From CAXBNB01 sp040222275 (lineage in GTDB: Bacteria > Bacteroidota > Bacteroidia > Cytophagales > Cyclobacteriaceae): DNA of 64,000 nt. The DNA is taken from positions 186,001 through 250,000 of the forward strand of contig JAVKDJ010000094.1 in the NCBI GenBank assembly GCA_040222275.1, given 5' to 3'. The translations under genes and the position numbers were made by a program. Shown in pieces: positions 1 through 9,839 of this stretch. Each line of letters begins with the position of its first letter. The stretch's first letter is position 1. A model generated the notes under the pieces. The model did no database searches. It saw only the letters and a list, made by a program, of their open reading frames with translations, and was not told the DNA's origin.

Positions 1-3000
1 GGATGTTTTCAGTTGAACCCATTATGCGTCCATCCATCGCTACTATTTTAACACTTCTGATGATCTTTGACGCCCGTATTTTTAATAAATTGTTGGTTAT
101 AGGGTTTGGGTAAACATTGACGCCAACTTCATGGTCAGATGTTTCGGTTAAAGTAAGCTTACTTGACAAAACCCTTGCCCCTGAAACCGTGCCTTCCACC
201 ACTAGTTCTGGCTGGTTGCTTGAGGCCTCTTTGCTATTGAATATTATCTGTTGATTGTTTGAGGCAGCATCATAAAACACCAGGGTAACCACGCCATCAC
301 CACTAGCTTCTCCCTGCACGTGTGAGGTCACATCCCATTCGTAGTACTGTCCCGAACTGGTGACTGAAGTAGATGCGAGGACACTTCCTTCTGCGGGGGC
401 ATTGTTCCAGGTTATGCTGCCTTCGCTCCAGCTATCCGCCGCGTCATAGACACTCACTGTATATGATGAAACAGAATTGGCATACAAGCGAACGGTGGCA
501 CTTTGAACATTGCTAATGCCTGACAGGTCAAACTTGAGATATGATTTTCTGAAATAGCTAGAGTTGCTGCCTTTTTTGATCACCAGGTCGGCGACATTAC
601 CAAAATTGCTGTTGCCATTGCTCCCTCCCCGTACATACGCATCATCTGTAGGGTTTAAGGTAACAGTAGTCGGTGAACCTCCTCCTGAAGTAATTGTTAC
701 AGCGCAGGTAGCTGTAAAGCCCCCATCGTTTGTGGTCACAGTAATGGTAGCGTTTCCTACCGATACTGCTGATACCAGGCCATTCGAATCTACCGTGGCT
801 ACTGACGTGTTGTTTGACGACCAGCTCACCGATTGGTCCGTGGCATTCGACGGGCTTACAGTCTCTGTAAGGTCTGAAGTCTGGCCTGTTTCTAATGAAA
901 GTGTAGTTGGTGATACACTGACACCTGTCACGGGTATTGTGGATGCGCTTACTGTAACTGCGGTGGTAGCCGTAAAGCCTCCATCATTTGTTGTCACGGT
1001 AATGGTAGCATTTCCTGCCGATACTGCTGATACCAGGCCATTCGAATCTACCGTGGCTACTGCCGTATTGTTTGACGACCAGCTCACCGATTGATCCGTG
1101 GCATTCGACGGGCTTACAGTCTCTGTCAGGTCTGAAGTCTGGCCTTCGGTTATTGACAGGGAAGTGGGCGATACGCTGACACCTGTCACGGGTGTTCCCC
1201 CACCACCTCCGGTGCTACCAGTGACTTCCACATAAGCCCTGAATTGACTCTGTGTATTTTCTTTACTAAAAAGTGTTACTGTTTGCACCAATGCTGCATC
1301 GTCTTTCAATCCAACCGAAAGGGTCTTGTTTCCAGCCATTTCGGCCTGTGCAGCCCCTGTCACATCTATTTGGTACCACTGGTCGGATGTGCCTATGGTG
1401 GCAGATCCTATCAGGGTATTGAATGCTGGTGCATTGTCCCAGGTAACCGTGCCCTCGCTCCATGTATCGTCAGCCAAAGTATAAGCAGCAAGACCCATGG
1501 ACTGTTGGGCACTTCCATAAACATACAATGTGGCAGAGGAAATAGAAGTATATGCCGTCAAATCAAACTTGAGCATCGTTCTCCGGGTAAATGAAAGATT
1601 GGAACTTTCCTTAATAATCAAGGTTGTCTCAGACCCAAAATTGGCGCTTGAACTAGATCCACCCCGTATGTAGGTATCTTCCGAAACAGCTACATCATCA
1701 GTCGTTGTGCCTCCTCCCCCGCCGGATTGTGTTGTTGCAGAGGCTTCATTGGAATAACCCGAATTACCCGCCGAATTGTATGCCCGCACCCGATAGGTGT
1801 ATGTTGTAGATGCGCTCAGGCCGGTATCGTTAAAGGATGTGGCGTTGGCAGCCACCGTTGCTATTTCAGCAAATGTCCCGGTGGTTTTGCGTTCTATTTT
1901 AAAGCCACTTTCGTTATTGGAATTATCTGTCCATGCAAGGTTTATTTGGCTGGATGAAGCCGGGGTAGCTCCCATACCGCCAGGTGCAGCAGGAGGAGTT
2001 GGTCCACCACCCCCGGTAAATTCATGCGCTCCAATATCTGGTGCCCCGTTGTAAAGTGTATTGCCCCAAAAATCCTGACCGCCGTTGCTTGTAACTGTAC
2101 GCCCAGCATCTATACAAGGAGAAGTTGACTGGAGGTGGTAGCCTGTCAGAATATTAGGATAGTTTGCCCAGTCTATGTCCTGGCCACCACTTCCACCATT
2201 GACAAGTTGTGGATCTGATGTAATAAAATTAGTACCCCGGGTACTTATGTTGAAAAAAGCATTGTTCTCGAAAGTACAATTGGTGGGTGTTCCAGATCCC
2301 CAAGATCCGCTTCCCTCGAAGTAAAAAATGTTATTGTAGAAATCTGTATTGGCGGCAGTACGATCTTTGAATACTTCTACATTAAGGTTTGAAGCTATAT
2401 AGTGTGTGTTGTTGTAGGCTTTCGCGCTCTGCGGGCCCGGGTCATTGTTAAAACCATAAAAATAAATGGCCAGTTTATCATTTTGACTGATGTTATATCT
2501 GAATACCGGGTTTTCGTTGATTCCCCGCTTCATATAGGCAAAGCCCCAGTTGTTGTCATGGCTGTAGTTGTACTGAAAGTAAGTATCCCTGGCATTATAG
2601 TCTGCGTCAAATCCACCCCGGTCGGCATCACTGGCAGGTCCGGTGTTGCCATAGGCCTCATTGTACTGAACTGTTAAATTTTCAGTATTAAAGTTGAACA
2701 CGCTATGGCCCTTAGAGAACCTTCCGGCTTCCCTAAGGAGGTTGTGTTCTACAATGGCACCATCGCTCACCCGGATAATGATGGCATTACGCCCCGTAGG
2801 CCCTACCACATTATCACTCACCACTACGTTTAGAAACGGCTTGCGGTTAGCACCTTGATTCAAACGACCATGTGTAGAATTAGTAGCAATGCCAAGCCCC
2901 CCTACCAAATCGCCTCCAGGATTTCCACCTACCACATTGTTTTGAATTTTCACATCGTTGTACCAGGCCGGACTGCCAGACGGACTCTCTACCGTAACAT

Positions 3001-3556
3001 AGATACCACCTGCGAGCTTACCACCGCTGGCCGCTTCAGGAACATCGCTTCCTACCGCATGTATATAGCAATTTTGTATATAGATGTGATTAAATTCTCC
3101 AGCTACGGTCGCATTCACCCTAATACCCCAAAGGTCGCTTTGATAAGAGGAAATGGAACCATTTGTATTGGTTATTTCCAGGTTATTGATCTCCCAATAT
3201 TCAACATCTTCTAAGAGTACTGTGGGCAAACTGCCACTTCCCCCTCCTCCGTTGAATATTGGCTTGTTTCCGGTATCATACATATCCACGATTATGGGAT
3301 TTCCTGATGAACCAGACCCATTCAATGAAAGTCTTTCGTTCCAAACACTCCCGGCTTTGAACAGGATCTGGTCCCCGGGTTGAAATGTGACAGAACTAAC
3401 TTTACTTAAAGTTTTCCAGGCACTGGCCGGATTGGTGCCATTAGCACTGTCATTTCCACCTACGGCATCTACATAATATGTAGCGCCATTCACATTGGCC
3501 AAAGTCAATACTAAGACCAAAAAGGCTAAGCTGATTGTTTTAAGTTTTGTTTTCAT
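1..3556 (-). CDS. Secreted right-handed beta-helix protein with Fn3, CBM96-like, BIG2 and T9SS sorting domains (3' end outside window)
   Basis: An open frame runs from an ATG at 3556 to the left edge without a stop, so at least 1185 codons are present and the C-terminus is missing. Read by eye, the protein starts with a signal peptide (MKTKLKTISLAFLVLVLTLA). A parallel beta-helix region with many N-rich turns follows (about residues 25-510), then a fibronectin type III domain (about 518-610), a DNRLRE/CBM96-like domain (about 615-780), two BIG2 Ig-like repeats (about 787-960) and a second DNRLRE/CBM96-like domain (about 962-1113). From about residue 1143 the motif VNVYPNP opens a type A T9SS C-terminal sorting domain, cut off by the window edge. 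The product is expected to be exported and cell-surface anchored or released. Beta-helix plus carbohydrate-binding modules suggests a polysaccharide lyase or related polysaccharide-binding protein, but I see no family-specific catalytic motif. It is the last gene of the sigma/FecR/SusC/SusD locus. Confidence 0.85.
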   Translation of the reverse strand, partial: MKTKLKTISLAFLVLVLTLANVNGATYYVDAVGGNDSANGTNPASAWKTLSKVSSVTFQPGDQILFKAGSVWNERLSLNGSGSSGNPIIVDMYDTGNKPIFNGGGGSGSLPTVLLEDVEYWEINNLEITNTNGSISSYQSDLWGIRVNATVAGEFNHIYIQNCYIHAVGSDVPEAASGGKLAGGIYVTVESPSGSPAWYNDVKIQNNVVGGNPGGDLVGGLGIATNSTHGRLNQGANRKPFLNVVVSDNVVGPTGRNAIIIRVSDGAIVEHNLLREAGRFSKGHSVFNFNTENLTVQYNEAYGNTGPASDADRGGFDADYNARDTYFQYNYSHDNNWGFAYMKRGINENPVFRYNISQNDKLAIYFYGFNNDPGPQSAKAYNNTHYIASNLNVEVFKDRTAANTDFYNNIFYFEGSGSWGSGTPTNCTFENNAFFNISTRGTNFITSDPQLVNGGSGGQDIDWANYPNILTGYHLQSTSPCIDAGRTVTSNGGQDFWGNTLYNGAPDIGAHEFTGGGGPTPPAAPGGMGATPASSSQINLAWTDNSNNESGFKIERKTTGTFAEIATVAANATSFNDTGLSASTTYTYRVRAYNSAGNSGYSNEASATTQSGGGGGTTTDDVAVSEDTYIRGGSSSSANFGSETTLIIKESSNLSFTRRTMLKFDLTAYTSISSATLYVYGSAQQSMGLAAYTLADDTWSEGTVTWDNAPAFNTLIGSATIGTSDQWYQIDVTGAAQAEMAGNKTLSVGLKDDAALVQTVTLFSKENTQSQFRAYVEVTGSTGGGGGTPVTGVSVSPTSLSITEGQTSDLTETVSPSNATDQSVSWSSNNTAVATVDSNGLVSAVSAGNATITVTTNDGGFTATTAVTVSASTIPVTGVSVSPTTLSLETGQTSDLTETVSPSNATDQSVSWSSNNTSVATVDSNGLVSAVSVGNATITVTTNDGGFTATCAVTITSGGGSPTTVTLNPTDDAYVRGGSNGNSNFGNVADLVIKKGSNSSYFRKSYLKFDLSGISNVQSATVRLYANSVSSYTVSVYDAADSWSEGSITWNNAPAEGSVLASTSVTSSGQYYEWDVTSHVQGEASGDGVVTLVFYDAASNNQQIIFNSKEASSNQPELVVEGTVSGARVLSSKLTLTETSDHEVGVNVYPNPITNNLLKIRASKIIRSVKIVAMDGRIMGSTENI
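696..937 (-). repeat. BIG2 repeat copy, tandem DNA duplication (downstream copy in gene)
   Basis: This segment is nearly identical to 954-1195 at a constant offset of 258 bp (86 codons). The core from about 775 to 870 differs at only a few bases. It encodes one BIG2 Ig-like domain of the beta-helix protein. Confidence 0.8.
954..1195 (-). repeat. BIG2 repeat copy, tandem DNA duplication (upstream copy in gene)
   Basis: Partner of the 696-937 repeat at 258 bp offset. Both encode the pattern SVSPT-SL-SDLTETVSPSNATDQ, then WSSNN and VATVDSNGLVSAVS. The nucleotide identity points to a recent in-frame duplication or ongoing gene conversion. Confidence 0.8.
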
Positions 3557-3616
3557 GATTTGCTAAGTTTAAATGTTTCAATTTGTAGATTGGTTTATGT
3601 TTTATCCGTTAATCTT

Positions 3617-4669
3617 TTAGATCACTTTTATACTTTTATACAAAGGCTCATTTATTTCGATGTTTGCGTTTCTTTTTAGACTATCAATCAGGATGGTATA
3701 CTTCTCCTGCTGATAATGCCATACCACATCGTTTTTCACCTCATCGAATGAATAAGTAGTATCTGTAGCCCTGCTTATGCAATGCATCAGGTAAACAGAA
3801 TAATTTTCACGCCCGTCCACTACCTCAACATCACCCACATTTAACCTAAAGGCCAACTTCTTGAGTTGCTGATCAGGGTTGTCTTCGCCTATTATTTTAT
3901 CCTCATCGGAATACACCTGATGTCCAAAAAACACCTCCCGAGAATCAGACCTTAATTCTTTTATGGAGGTTCCGTTCTGAATTTTTTCCCTGGCTGTAAG
4001 TGCCTCTTCGAAAGCTATTTTTTTTTCAGAAATGCTTTTATAAGGGAACTCAAGGTATTCAACCTCTACTTCCGGGGTGTACTGAAATAGCTCTTTCTTA
4101 TTTCGGTTAAAATATGACCTGAGATCATCATCGCTTGGTGTGAAGCTTACCTCGTTTAATTCACTTTGAAGCTTTATGAAAAGGTTCGAAAAAAAATACT
4201 GATGATACATCTCCAGCGTATTCTCCACAGGTCCGTAAACAGCCTTTCCCTCGGCTTGTTTGGTTTTTCTGTCTATATTGTCTTGCTTCCACCATGTCGA
4301 GAGGTCCTCAAAGGTAAATTCTGGCGAAAGACCTATTTCAACGGCCAGTTTCTGCTTGACTTTGACATCAACCAGCTCTTCGAGTGTCTTATCCTTGATG
4401 TACTCAAGGGGAGTTTGATACCCATAGGTGGTCTCCCAAAAATTATGGTGGTTGTTTACTCCCCATTGAAGAAAAAAGTGATTATGGGTGGCTGCAATAT
4501 TCTTGTTCATTTGCAGCCTGAATTCATCTTCCGGAATAGGGATGTTATTGATAGTAACAACAGGATGCTCCTGATGAGTCGAGGGGCTGAATAGAAGAAA
4601 AATACATAGGATAGCTAATACCAGGCTAGCAACAATAAATATATATTTCTTTTTCATTGGCTTGATCAT
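3617..4669 (-). CDS. PpiC/SurA-like peptidyl-prolyl isomerase, membrane-anchored
   Basis: About 350 residues. An N-terminal hydrophobic segment (YIFIVASLVLAILCIFLLF) looks like a membrane anchor or uncleaved signal and no good lipobox is seen. A SurA_N/trigger-like helical region follows (roughly residues 40-180), then a divergent parvulin-type rotamase region (roughly 185-345) with the typical VEVEYLEFPY strand and a late LRNVGDV-like loop (seen as LNVGDVEVV). The family assists folding of exported proteins in the periplasm. It lies between susD and the secreted beta-helix gene, 60 bp upstream of the latter, so it may serve that cargo or the outer-membrane proteins. The open frame extends to a TTG at 4693; ATG codons at 4669 and 4657 give better starts and 4669 was chosen. 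PPIase activity is inferred and key active-site residues cannot be confirmed by eye. Confidence 0.62.
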   Translation of the reverse strand: MIKPMKKKYIFIVASLVLAILCIFLLFSPSTHQEHPVVTINNIPIPEDEFRLQMNKNIAATHNHFFLQWGVNNHHNFWETTYGYQTPLEYIKDKTLEELVDVKVKQKLAVEIGLSPEFTFEDLSTWWKQDNIDRKTKQAEGKAVYGPVENTLEMYHQYFFSNLFIKLQSELNEVSFTPSDDDLRSYFNRNKKELFQYTPEVEVEYLEFPYKSISEKKIAFEEALTAREKIQNGTSIKELRSDSREVFFGHQVYSDEDKIIGEDNPDQQLKKLAFRLNVGDVEVVDGRENYSVYLMHCISRATDTTYSFDEVKNDVVWHYQQEKYTILIDSLKRNANIEINEPLYKSIKVI

Positions 4670-4780
4670 TAATCTCTTGGGCTTGTTAAACAAGGGGGAT
4701 TTTGAGTAGGCATAATACTCCTCACAACCTAAAACATGCTCAACAGATCATTTGGTTTTTTGGGAATTAGAGGTATTCGA

Positions 4781-4816
4781 CAATTGAGTGCTATGACCTG
4801 GCACAGCACCCAATTG
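4781..4816. repeat. 12-bp inverted repeat (hairpin) downstream of susD
   Basis: CAATTGAGTGCT and AGCACCCAATTG pair with one mismatch across a 12-nt loop. The hairpin sits about 60 bp after the susD stop. There is no immediate T-tract on the minus strand, so it may be an mRNA 3'-end stabiliser or processing site rather than a classic terminator. Confidence 0.5.
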
Positions 4817-4878
4817 CTTCATATACATCAGTACATTGTTAAGGTGGACGGTTGGATATTGGAAAGAATCAGCAGATG

Positions 4879-6552
4879 CTAATACCCTGCATTGTTTTCA
4901 ATCTGCCTATCCAGATTAGCATCAATAAACGATTGTGGAACAGGATATAATTTGTCTCTATCGACCACTTTACCAGAGGCATTGGCATTATATAGATTGA
5001 CCCTTTCTATCCATTTTTCATTCCGAAGAAGTGTGTACCTTCTTTGCTCTTCAGAAAACAATTCCCTGGCGCGTTCATCAAGAATAAAATCCAAGGTTAC
5101 ATCGCCTGGAGAAATCTGAGGCGCATTTGCGCGAGTTCTTATCTCGTTTATGTACAAGGCAGCACTGTTGACATCTCCATTTTTGAAATATGCTTCGGCG
5201 AGAAGCAGGTAAGTATCTGCCAACCTTAAATACACCTGGTCATTGAACGACCTGCTTTCTCTAAGATTGATATCATGGGTCCAGTCCCATTTTCTGGTAT
5301 AGGGCCTAAACCGGTCTCCCATGGGGTCTTCAGGTGAAAAATCAAGCAATATCTTATCACCAACATTGCCCGATGAAGATGGGTCTTCATCTTTTACGAT
5401 GAAATAAGTTCTCCAGGCATATTCACCTCCCCGGTCATCATTTACAAGAAGGTCATTAGAAGTGTCTCTACTGCCATACAAATCAAGCATAAACTTGGTT
5501 GCCGAAAGCCTTGTTTGGCCCCTGCCACCCCTGTCCAGCGTAACGGCGATTCCAGGAGCTCCACCACTGGTACTGCTGTACTCACTCATGAGCCATCTTC
5601 TCATTATGTTATGCCCTTGCCCTCCTTCAACTTCAAATTCGTTTTGAAAGACCCACAACGCTTCAGTATTGCCCTCGCTGGGATTGGAATTTCCGCTTAT
5701 AAACATATCTGTATAAGGAGTTCCCGGATTTCCTGAAGCCACCCCATACCGTGCAGTTACCAATTGTTTTGGACCATTGATGGCCAGCAAAGCAACCTCT
5801 ATTGCTTTCTGAAAGTCACCTTCCATGATCAGCAATTCGGTGAGATAATGCTGGGCAACTGCCCTGACTATTTTGCCATCATTGATGTGGTCTTCGGGTA
5901 GATATTGGGCTCCAAATTCCAGATCTTTTTTCATTTGCTCCCTTACGGTTGGCAGGGCAGTCCTTTCCCAATCCAACCTGATATTCTCACCAGTGGATTC
6001 TTCAATTACCAGCGGCACATCACCAAACAAGAAAGTAAGATGTCTGTATGCCCATGCCCGAATGGTTCTCGCTTCACCAATCACTCGATTTAGCTTCTCG
6101 CTGGTTATATTTAAATTCTCCCCGTTTTCAGCCCTGTTGATGATGGTGTTAGAGGCATTTACTATTTCGTAGAGCCAGTTCCAGACGCGTGTGAAGTAGG
6201 TAGAGGCATCATCGCCAATCACCTGTGCTCCCCAATCGTTTAAAAAACGTTCTGAACCCCAGGGACGATTTCCATAGATTACATCTGTACCACCGATCAT
6301 CATGGAACTCACTAAATTGTTAGACGTTCCGGTTGGATTGCCATTTGTAGGTACCCCGGCCCTTTCTATTCTTGCAAGTGAATACAATCCATTCAGCCCA
6401 GCATCAAACCCAGCCTCATCCACATACAAGTTATCGGGCCCGATAAAATGCGGGGTTTCCTGATCCAGAAACTCATCGTTGCATGCTAATGGGGTCAGTA
6501 AAACAGCAAATACCCCAACTATCTCTATCGATTTTATTATTATCTTTTTCAT
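4879..6552 (-). CDS. RagB/SusD family nutrient-uptake outer membrane lipoprotein
   Basis: 557 residues. It starts with a lipoprotein signal ending LLTPLAC, so the mature protein begins at Cys24, followed by the usual NDEFLDQ stretch of SusD proteins. The middle and C-terminus carry typical SusD signatures: AEARTIRAWAYRHLTFLFGDVPLV near residue 165, and near the end VYLRLADTYLLLAEAYFKNGD, INEIRTRAN, DERARELFSEEQRR and LYPVPQSFIDAN. SusD proteins cap the SusC barrel and bind glycans or other ligands outside the cell. Its ATG overlaps the upstream susC stop codon by one base (TAATG), so the pair is translationally coupled. Substrate specificity cannot be read from the sequence; the downstream beta-helix/CBM96 gene suggests a polysaccharide. 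Confidence 0.93.
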   Translation of the reverse strand: MKKIIIKSIEIVGVFAVLLTPLACNDEFLDQETPHFIGPDNLYVDEAGFDAGLNGLYSLARIERAGVPTNGNPTGTSNNLVSSMMIGGTDVIYGNRPWGSERFLNDWGAQVIGDDASTYFTRVWNWLYEIVNASNTIINRAENGENLNITSEKLNRVIGEARTIRAWAYRHLTFLFGDVPLVIEESTGENIRLDWERTALPTVREQMKKDLEFGAQYLPEDHINDGKIVRAVAQHYLTELLIMEGDFQKAIEVALLAINGPKQLVTARYGVASGNPGTPYTDMFISGNSNPSEGNTEALWVFQNEFEVEGGQGHNIMRRWLMSEYSSTSGGAPGIAVTLDRGGRGQTRLSATKFMLDLYGSRDTSNDLLVNDDRGGEYAWRTYFIVKDEDPSSSGNVGDKILLDFSPEDPMGDRFRPYTRKWDWTHDINLRESRSFNDQVYLRLADTYLLLAEAYFKNGDVNSAALYINEIRTRANAPQISPGDVTLDFILDERARELFSEEQRRYTLLRNEKWIERVNLYNANASGKVVDRDKLYPVPQSFIDANLDRQIENNAGY

Positions 6553-9500
6553 TACAGGCTAAAGTTTAATCCAAAAATAAATTCTTTCTGAAGCGGCACG
6601 GCGCTTTGAGCACTCAGCTCTGGGTCAAGCCCTTCCCAATTTGTAATGGTAAACAGATTTCTAGCTGTAAAATAAATCCTGGCATTGTTCAGGCCAGTTT
6701 TGCCAAATAAAGCATTGTCGAAATTGTAAGAGAGTGTAATGTCCTTTATCCTTATAAAATTAGCGCTGTTATACCATCCAACGTTGTGTATATTGGCATC
6801 TATATTGTTGCGATTAAAGCTGCCAATTGGATTATCCGGCGTCCAATAGTCCAGCACATACCAATTTCTTCTTACGCCTCCGAAAACATTTTCGTCCCTT
6901 ATTGTACTTCTTCTAGTTATACCATTGACCGCATGGGCAAACACATACAAAGAGAAATTCTTGTACTGAAATGTATTTTCCAAACCCCAAATTAATTTAG
7001 GATCCCGCTGACCCTGTATTGCCCTATCGTACTCGCTGGAAATTCCCAAAACAGGCAGGTTATTTTCATCCAGGGGATTGTCCAGGTCTTTTACCCTTAC
7101 GTCTCCGGGTACTGCACCCGGCTGTGCTGAATTGGCAATGTCATCCCCCTCTTGCCATATACCGTCAAAAACGAAACCATAATTAACCCTGATTGGCTGA
7201 CCTATAAACAACCTGTTTCCCACATCATCCTGGTTTTTACCAAACAGTGAAACAATCTCGTTTTTATTGTAGGACAAATTTCCACTGGCTTGCCACTTAA
7301 AGCCGCCCAGATTGAGGATGTGCCCCCGGGCTGTTAACTCAATTCCTGAATTTTTGGTCTCCCCAATATTTTGGGTCACCTCAGTAATGCCATGAACGGA
7401 AGGTATCAACCTGTCAAGCAACAAATCTGAAGTATTCGCCTGATATAGATCAAGGGAAAGTTGGAACCTATCATCAACAAAACCAAAATCTAGCCCCATA
7501 TTAAAAGTAGAAGTAGTTTCCCAACTCAATTCATTATTGGCCAATTGATCAGGAACAAAGCCAGGCGCAGTTTGATTTCCATTTACATAGGATCGATCGT
7601 TGAGTCGGGCAAGGTTATCGTATGCGCCAACTGCCTGATTGCCGTTTTCACCGTATGAAATCCTCAGTTTCGTCCGGTTAATAAAACCTTTGGGAAAGAA
7701 ATCCTCTTCACTGATGTTCCACCCAAGTGCTACTGAGGGAAATGTTCCATATTTATTATTATCCCCGAAACCAGAAAACCCATCTCTTCTAATGGTGAAG
7801 GTAAGCAGGAAACGATCGTCATATCCATAATTTAACCTTCCCATCTGCGATACAATGGTCTCCTGAACGAAGGATTGCCTCGGCGTGATCCCTAAAGCCA
7901 GGTTCATTTGTCTGTAAGTGAGGAGGTCGCTGGGAAAACCAGACCCCTCAAATTCGTTTTGGTTTACTCTATTTTTTTGGGCACTATATAGCCCTGTAAA
8001 AGCCAGGCTATGTTTCCCTATTACAGCATTGTAATTCAGAATATTTTCCATCAAATAGTTTTCTTCGGTCCTGTTTCTTACTTCAGCGTCTCCACCACTA
8101 TTAAAGCCACGAGCTGTATTTCTGCCCCAGTATGTACCTTCATTTCTTGCATCATATTCTACCCCTGTATTGATTCTGTAGCTCAGCCCTTTCACAAAAG
8201 GAAACGAATATTCCAGGTAATTTGAAGTGAAAATTTTATTATTTAGATTATCATTTGTCGCTAATGTGGGTGCCAACGGGTTTTCAAAAAACTCATCTTC
8301 AGGCCAGGGAAAAATGGTCAATTTACCATCCTGATCAAATGCAGAAGCTAATGGGTTCATGAAAAATGCACCTGCAGCCTCCCCTCCAAAATCAGGATCA
8401 AGCCCAGAGCGATCTATTCTGGTCAACTGAGTGGAAGTTCCAAAGGTTAAATTGTCCGTGATGTTATATGTCAAATTCAGCCTGATTGCTGCCCTCTGAA
8501 ATTTATCGTTGATGGATACACCCTCAGCATCCAAATAACCTATAGAAACATAATATTTTGCCCTTTCGGTTGATCCTGATACTGCCACAGAGTGTTCTTG
8601 TTTGGTGCCATTTTGAGTGGAAAGATCAAGCCAATCGGTATATTCACCAGCTATCAACTTGTCAACTTCCGACTGGGTTAATTCTCCCGGTTCCCTTGTT
8701 TCTTTAAAGCCGGCAAATCCCTGTCCATCATACACCTCTGGAATATTAGCTAGCTTGGTAATACCATAGTATCCATTATAAGAGATAGTAGGTTTCTTGC
8801 CTTTGCCTTTTTTCGTTTCGATCAGTATCACCCCATTTGCACCCCTTGAGCCATAAATGGCTGTGGATGAAGCGTCTTTTAGTACTGTGATGGATGCAAT
8901 GTCCGCGGTGTTGATATCGGAAATATTCCCAGAATAGGGCACCCCATCAAATATGATAAGAGGAGAGTTTGAAGCATTTATCGAGTTTCTTCCCCGGATC
9001 AAAATACTCACATCCCCTTGCTCTGCCCCAGATGAATTTGTTGTTATATTCACTCCCGGAAGAGCACCTTGCAATGCTTGTGTGAAATTTGTGTTCGGCT
9101 TGGCATCCAATCTTTCAGTTGAAACCAAAGTTACAGAGCCTGTGAGATCACTTTTCTTTTGAGTACCATAACCAACAACAACTACCTCCTCCAGTTGTTC
9201 GGCATCCAACTGCATCTGAACATCAATGACACTTTGGTTACCTACTACCAATTCCTGCGTGCTATACCCAACAAAAGAAATGGTAATTGTGGCACCCTCT
9301 GGAACATTCAATTTATAATTTCCCTGTATATCAGAGGTGGTTCCCTGGGTGGTTCCTTTAACCACTACAGAGGCACCCGGCAATCCGTCTCCATTTTCGT
9401 CAGTAATTTTGCCTTCTATCCCTATATCCTTAATAAAAACCTCAACTACGCTTTCGTTAGTTCCTACCTTATCTCCTTTTTGGACGATGATGTTCCTATT

Positions 9501-9839
9501 GACCTGGCGAAACCTTAGTCCGGATTTCTTGGAAACTTCCATAAGCACATCGCGCACGGCATGTGTTTGGCCTTTTTCAAAAGTGATGTTCAGGTTAGGG
9601 TCAATGTCTTCCTTGCTGTATGAAAAATGGAAATCGGTGCGTTGTTCCAGTGTCCTGAACACCTTTTGCAGCTTGGCCCTGCTAAAACCCAGTTCCACTT
9701 CAACATCACCCACCCTCTGTATTTTTTGGGCACTGATGTCTTCTGCCCAGATAGAGCTCAACATAAAACATTGGATGACAAGACCGTATAGCGATAGCTT
9801 AGAAAGCATAATTAACTTGTCTAGTAAGTTTAACTTCAT
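6552..9839 (-). CDS. SusC/RagA family TonB-dependent outer membrane transporter with STN domain
   Basis: About 1095 residues from the ATG at 9839 (the frame stays open to 9884). A signal peptide (MKLNLLDKLIMLSKLSLYGL) is followed by an STN secretin/TonB short domain (about 48-120), a CarboxypepD_reg-like domain (about 141-210) with the GYST motif, then the SusC plug opening with EEVVVVGYGTQKKSDLTGSV, and a long TonB-dependent beta-barrel ending in an aromatic-rich strand. It imports a SusD-delivered oligomer in a TonB-dependent manner. The STN domain is the part that signals to a FecR anti-sigma factor, which matches the sigma/FecR pair directly upstream. It forms a transcription unit with susD (1-bp overlap). 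The start at 9839 gives the best signal peptide and matches the start context of the other three susC genes. Confidence 0.94.
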   Translation of the reverse strand: MKLNLLDKLIMLSKLSLYGLVIQCFMLSSIWAEDISAQKIQRVGDVEVELGFSRAKLQKVFRTLEQRTDFHFSYSKEDIDPNLNITFEKGQTHAVRDVLMEVSKKSGLRFRQVNRNIIVQKGDKVGTNESVVEVFIKDIGIEGKITDENGDGLPGASVVVKGTTQGTTSDIQGNYKLNVPEGATITISFVGYSTQELVVGNQSVIDVQMQLDAEQLEEVVVVGYGTQKKSDLTGSVTLVSTERLDAKPNTNFTQALQGALPGVNITTNSSGAEQGDVSILIRGRNSINASNSPLIIFDGVPYSGNISDINTADIASITVLKDASSTAIYGSRGANGVILIETKKGKGKKPTISYNGYYGITKLANIPEVYDGQGFAGFKETREPGELTQSEVDKLIAGEYTDWLDLSTQNGTKQEHSVAVSGSTERAKYYVSIGYLDAEGVSINDKFQRAAIRLNLTYNITDNLTFGTSTQLTRIDRSGLDPDFGGEAAGAFFMNPLASAFDQDGKLTIFPWPEDEFFENPLAPTLATNDNLNNKIFTSNYLEYSFPFVKGLSYRINTGVEYDARNEGTYWGRNTARGFNSGGDAEVRNRTEENYLMENILNYNAVIGKHSLAFTGLYSAQKNRVNQNEFEGSGFPSDLLTYRQMNLALGITPRQSFVQETIVSQMGRLNYGYDDRFLLTFTIRRDGFSGFGDNNKYGTFPSVALGWNISEEDFFPKGFINRTKLRISYGENGNQAVGAYDNLARLNDRSYVNGNQTAPGFVPDQLANNELSWETTSTFNMGLDFGFVDDRFQLSLDLYQANTSDLLLDRLIPSVHGITEVTQNIGETKNSGIELTARGHILNLGGFKWQASGNLSYNKNEIVSLFGKNQDDVGNRLFIGQPIRVNYGFVFDGIWQEGDDIANSAQPGAVPGDVRVKDLDNPLDENNLPVLGISSEYDRAIQGQRDPKLIWGLENTFQYKNFSLYVFAHAVNGITRRSTIRDENVFGGVRRNWYVLDYWTPDNPIGSFNRNNIDANIHNVGWYNSANFIRIKDITLSYNFDNALFGKTGLNNARIYFTARNLFTITNWEGLDPELSAQSAVPLQKEFIFGLNFSL

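Noticed and set aside
564..1094. Plus-strand 176-aa frame with an internal repeat
   Set aside because: It is the complement of the duplicated BIG2 region of the minus-strand beta-helix gene, and the repeat comes from that duplication.
4781..4816. Classic intrinsic terminator of susD
   Set aside because: The stem is strong but the minus strand continues without a T-tract, so it was listed only as an inverted repeat.
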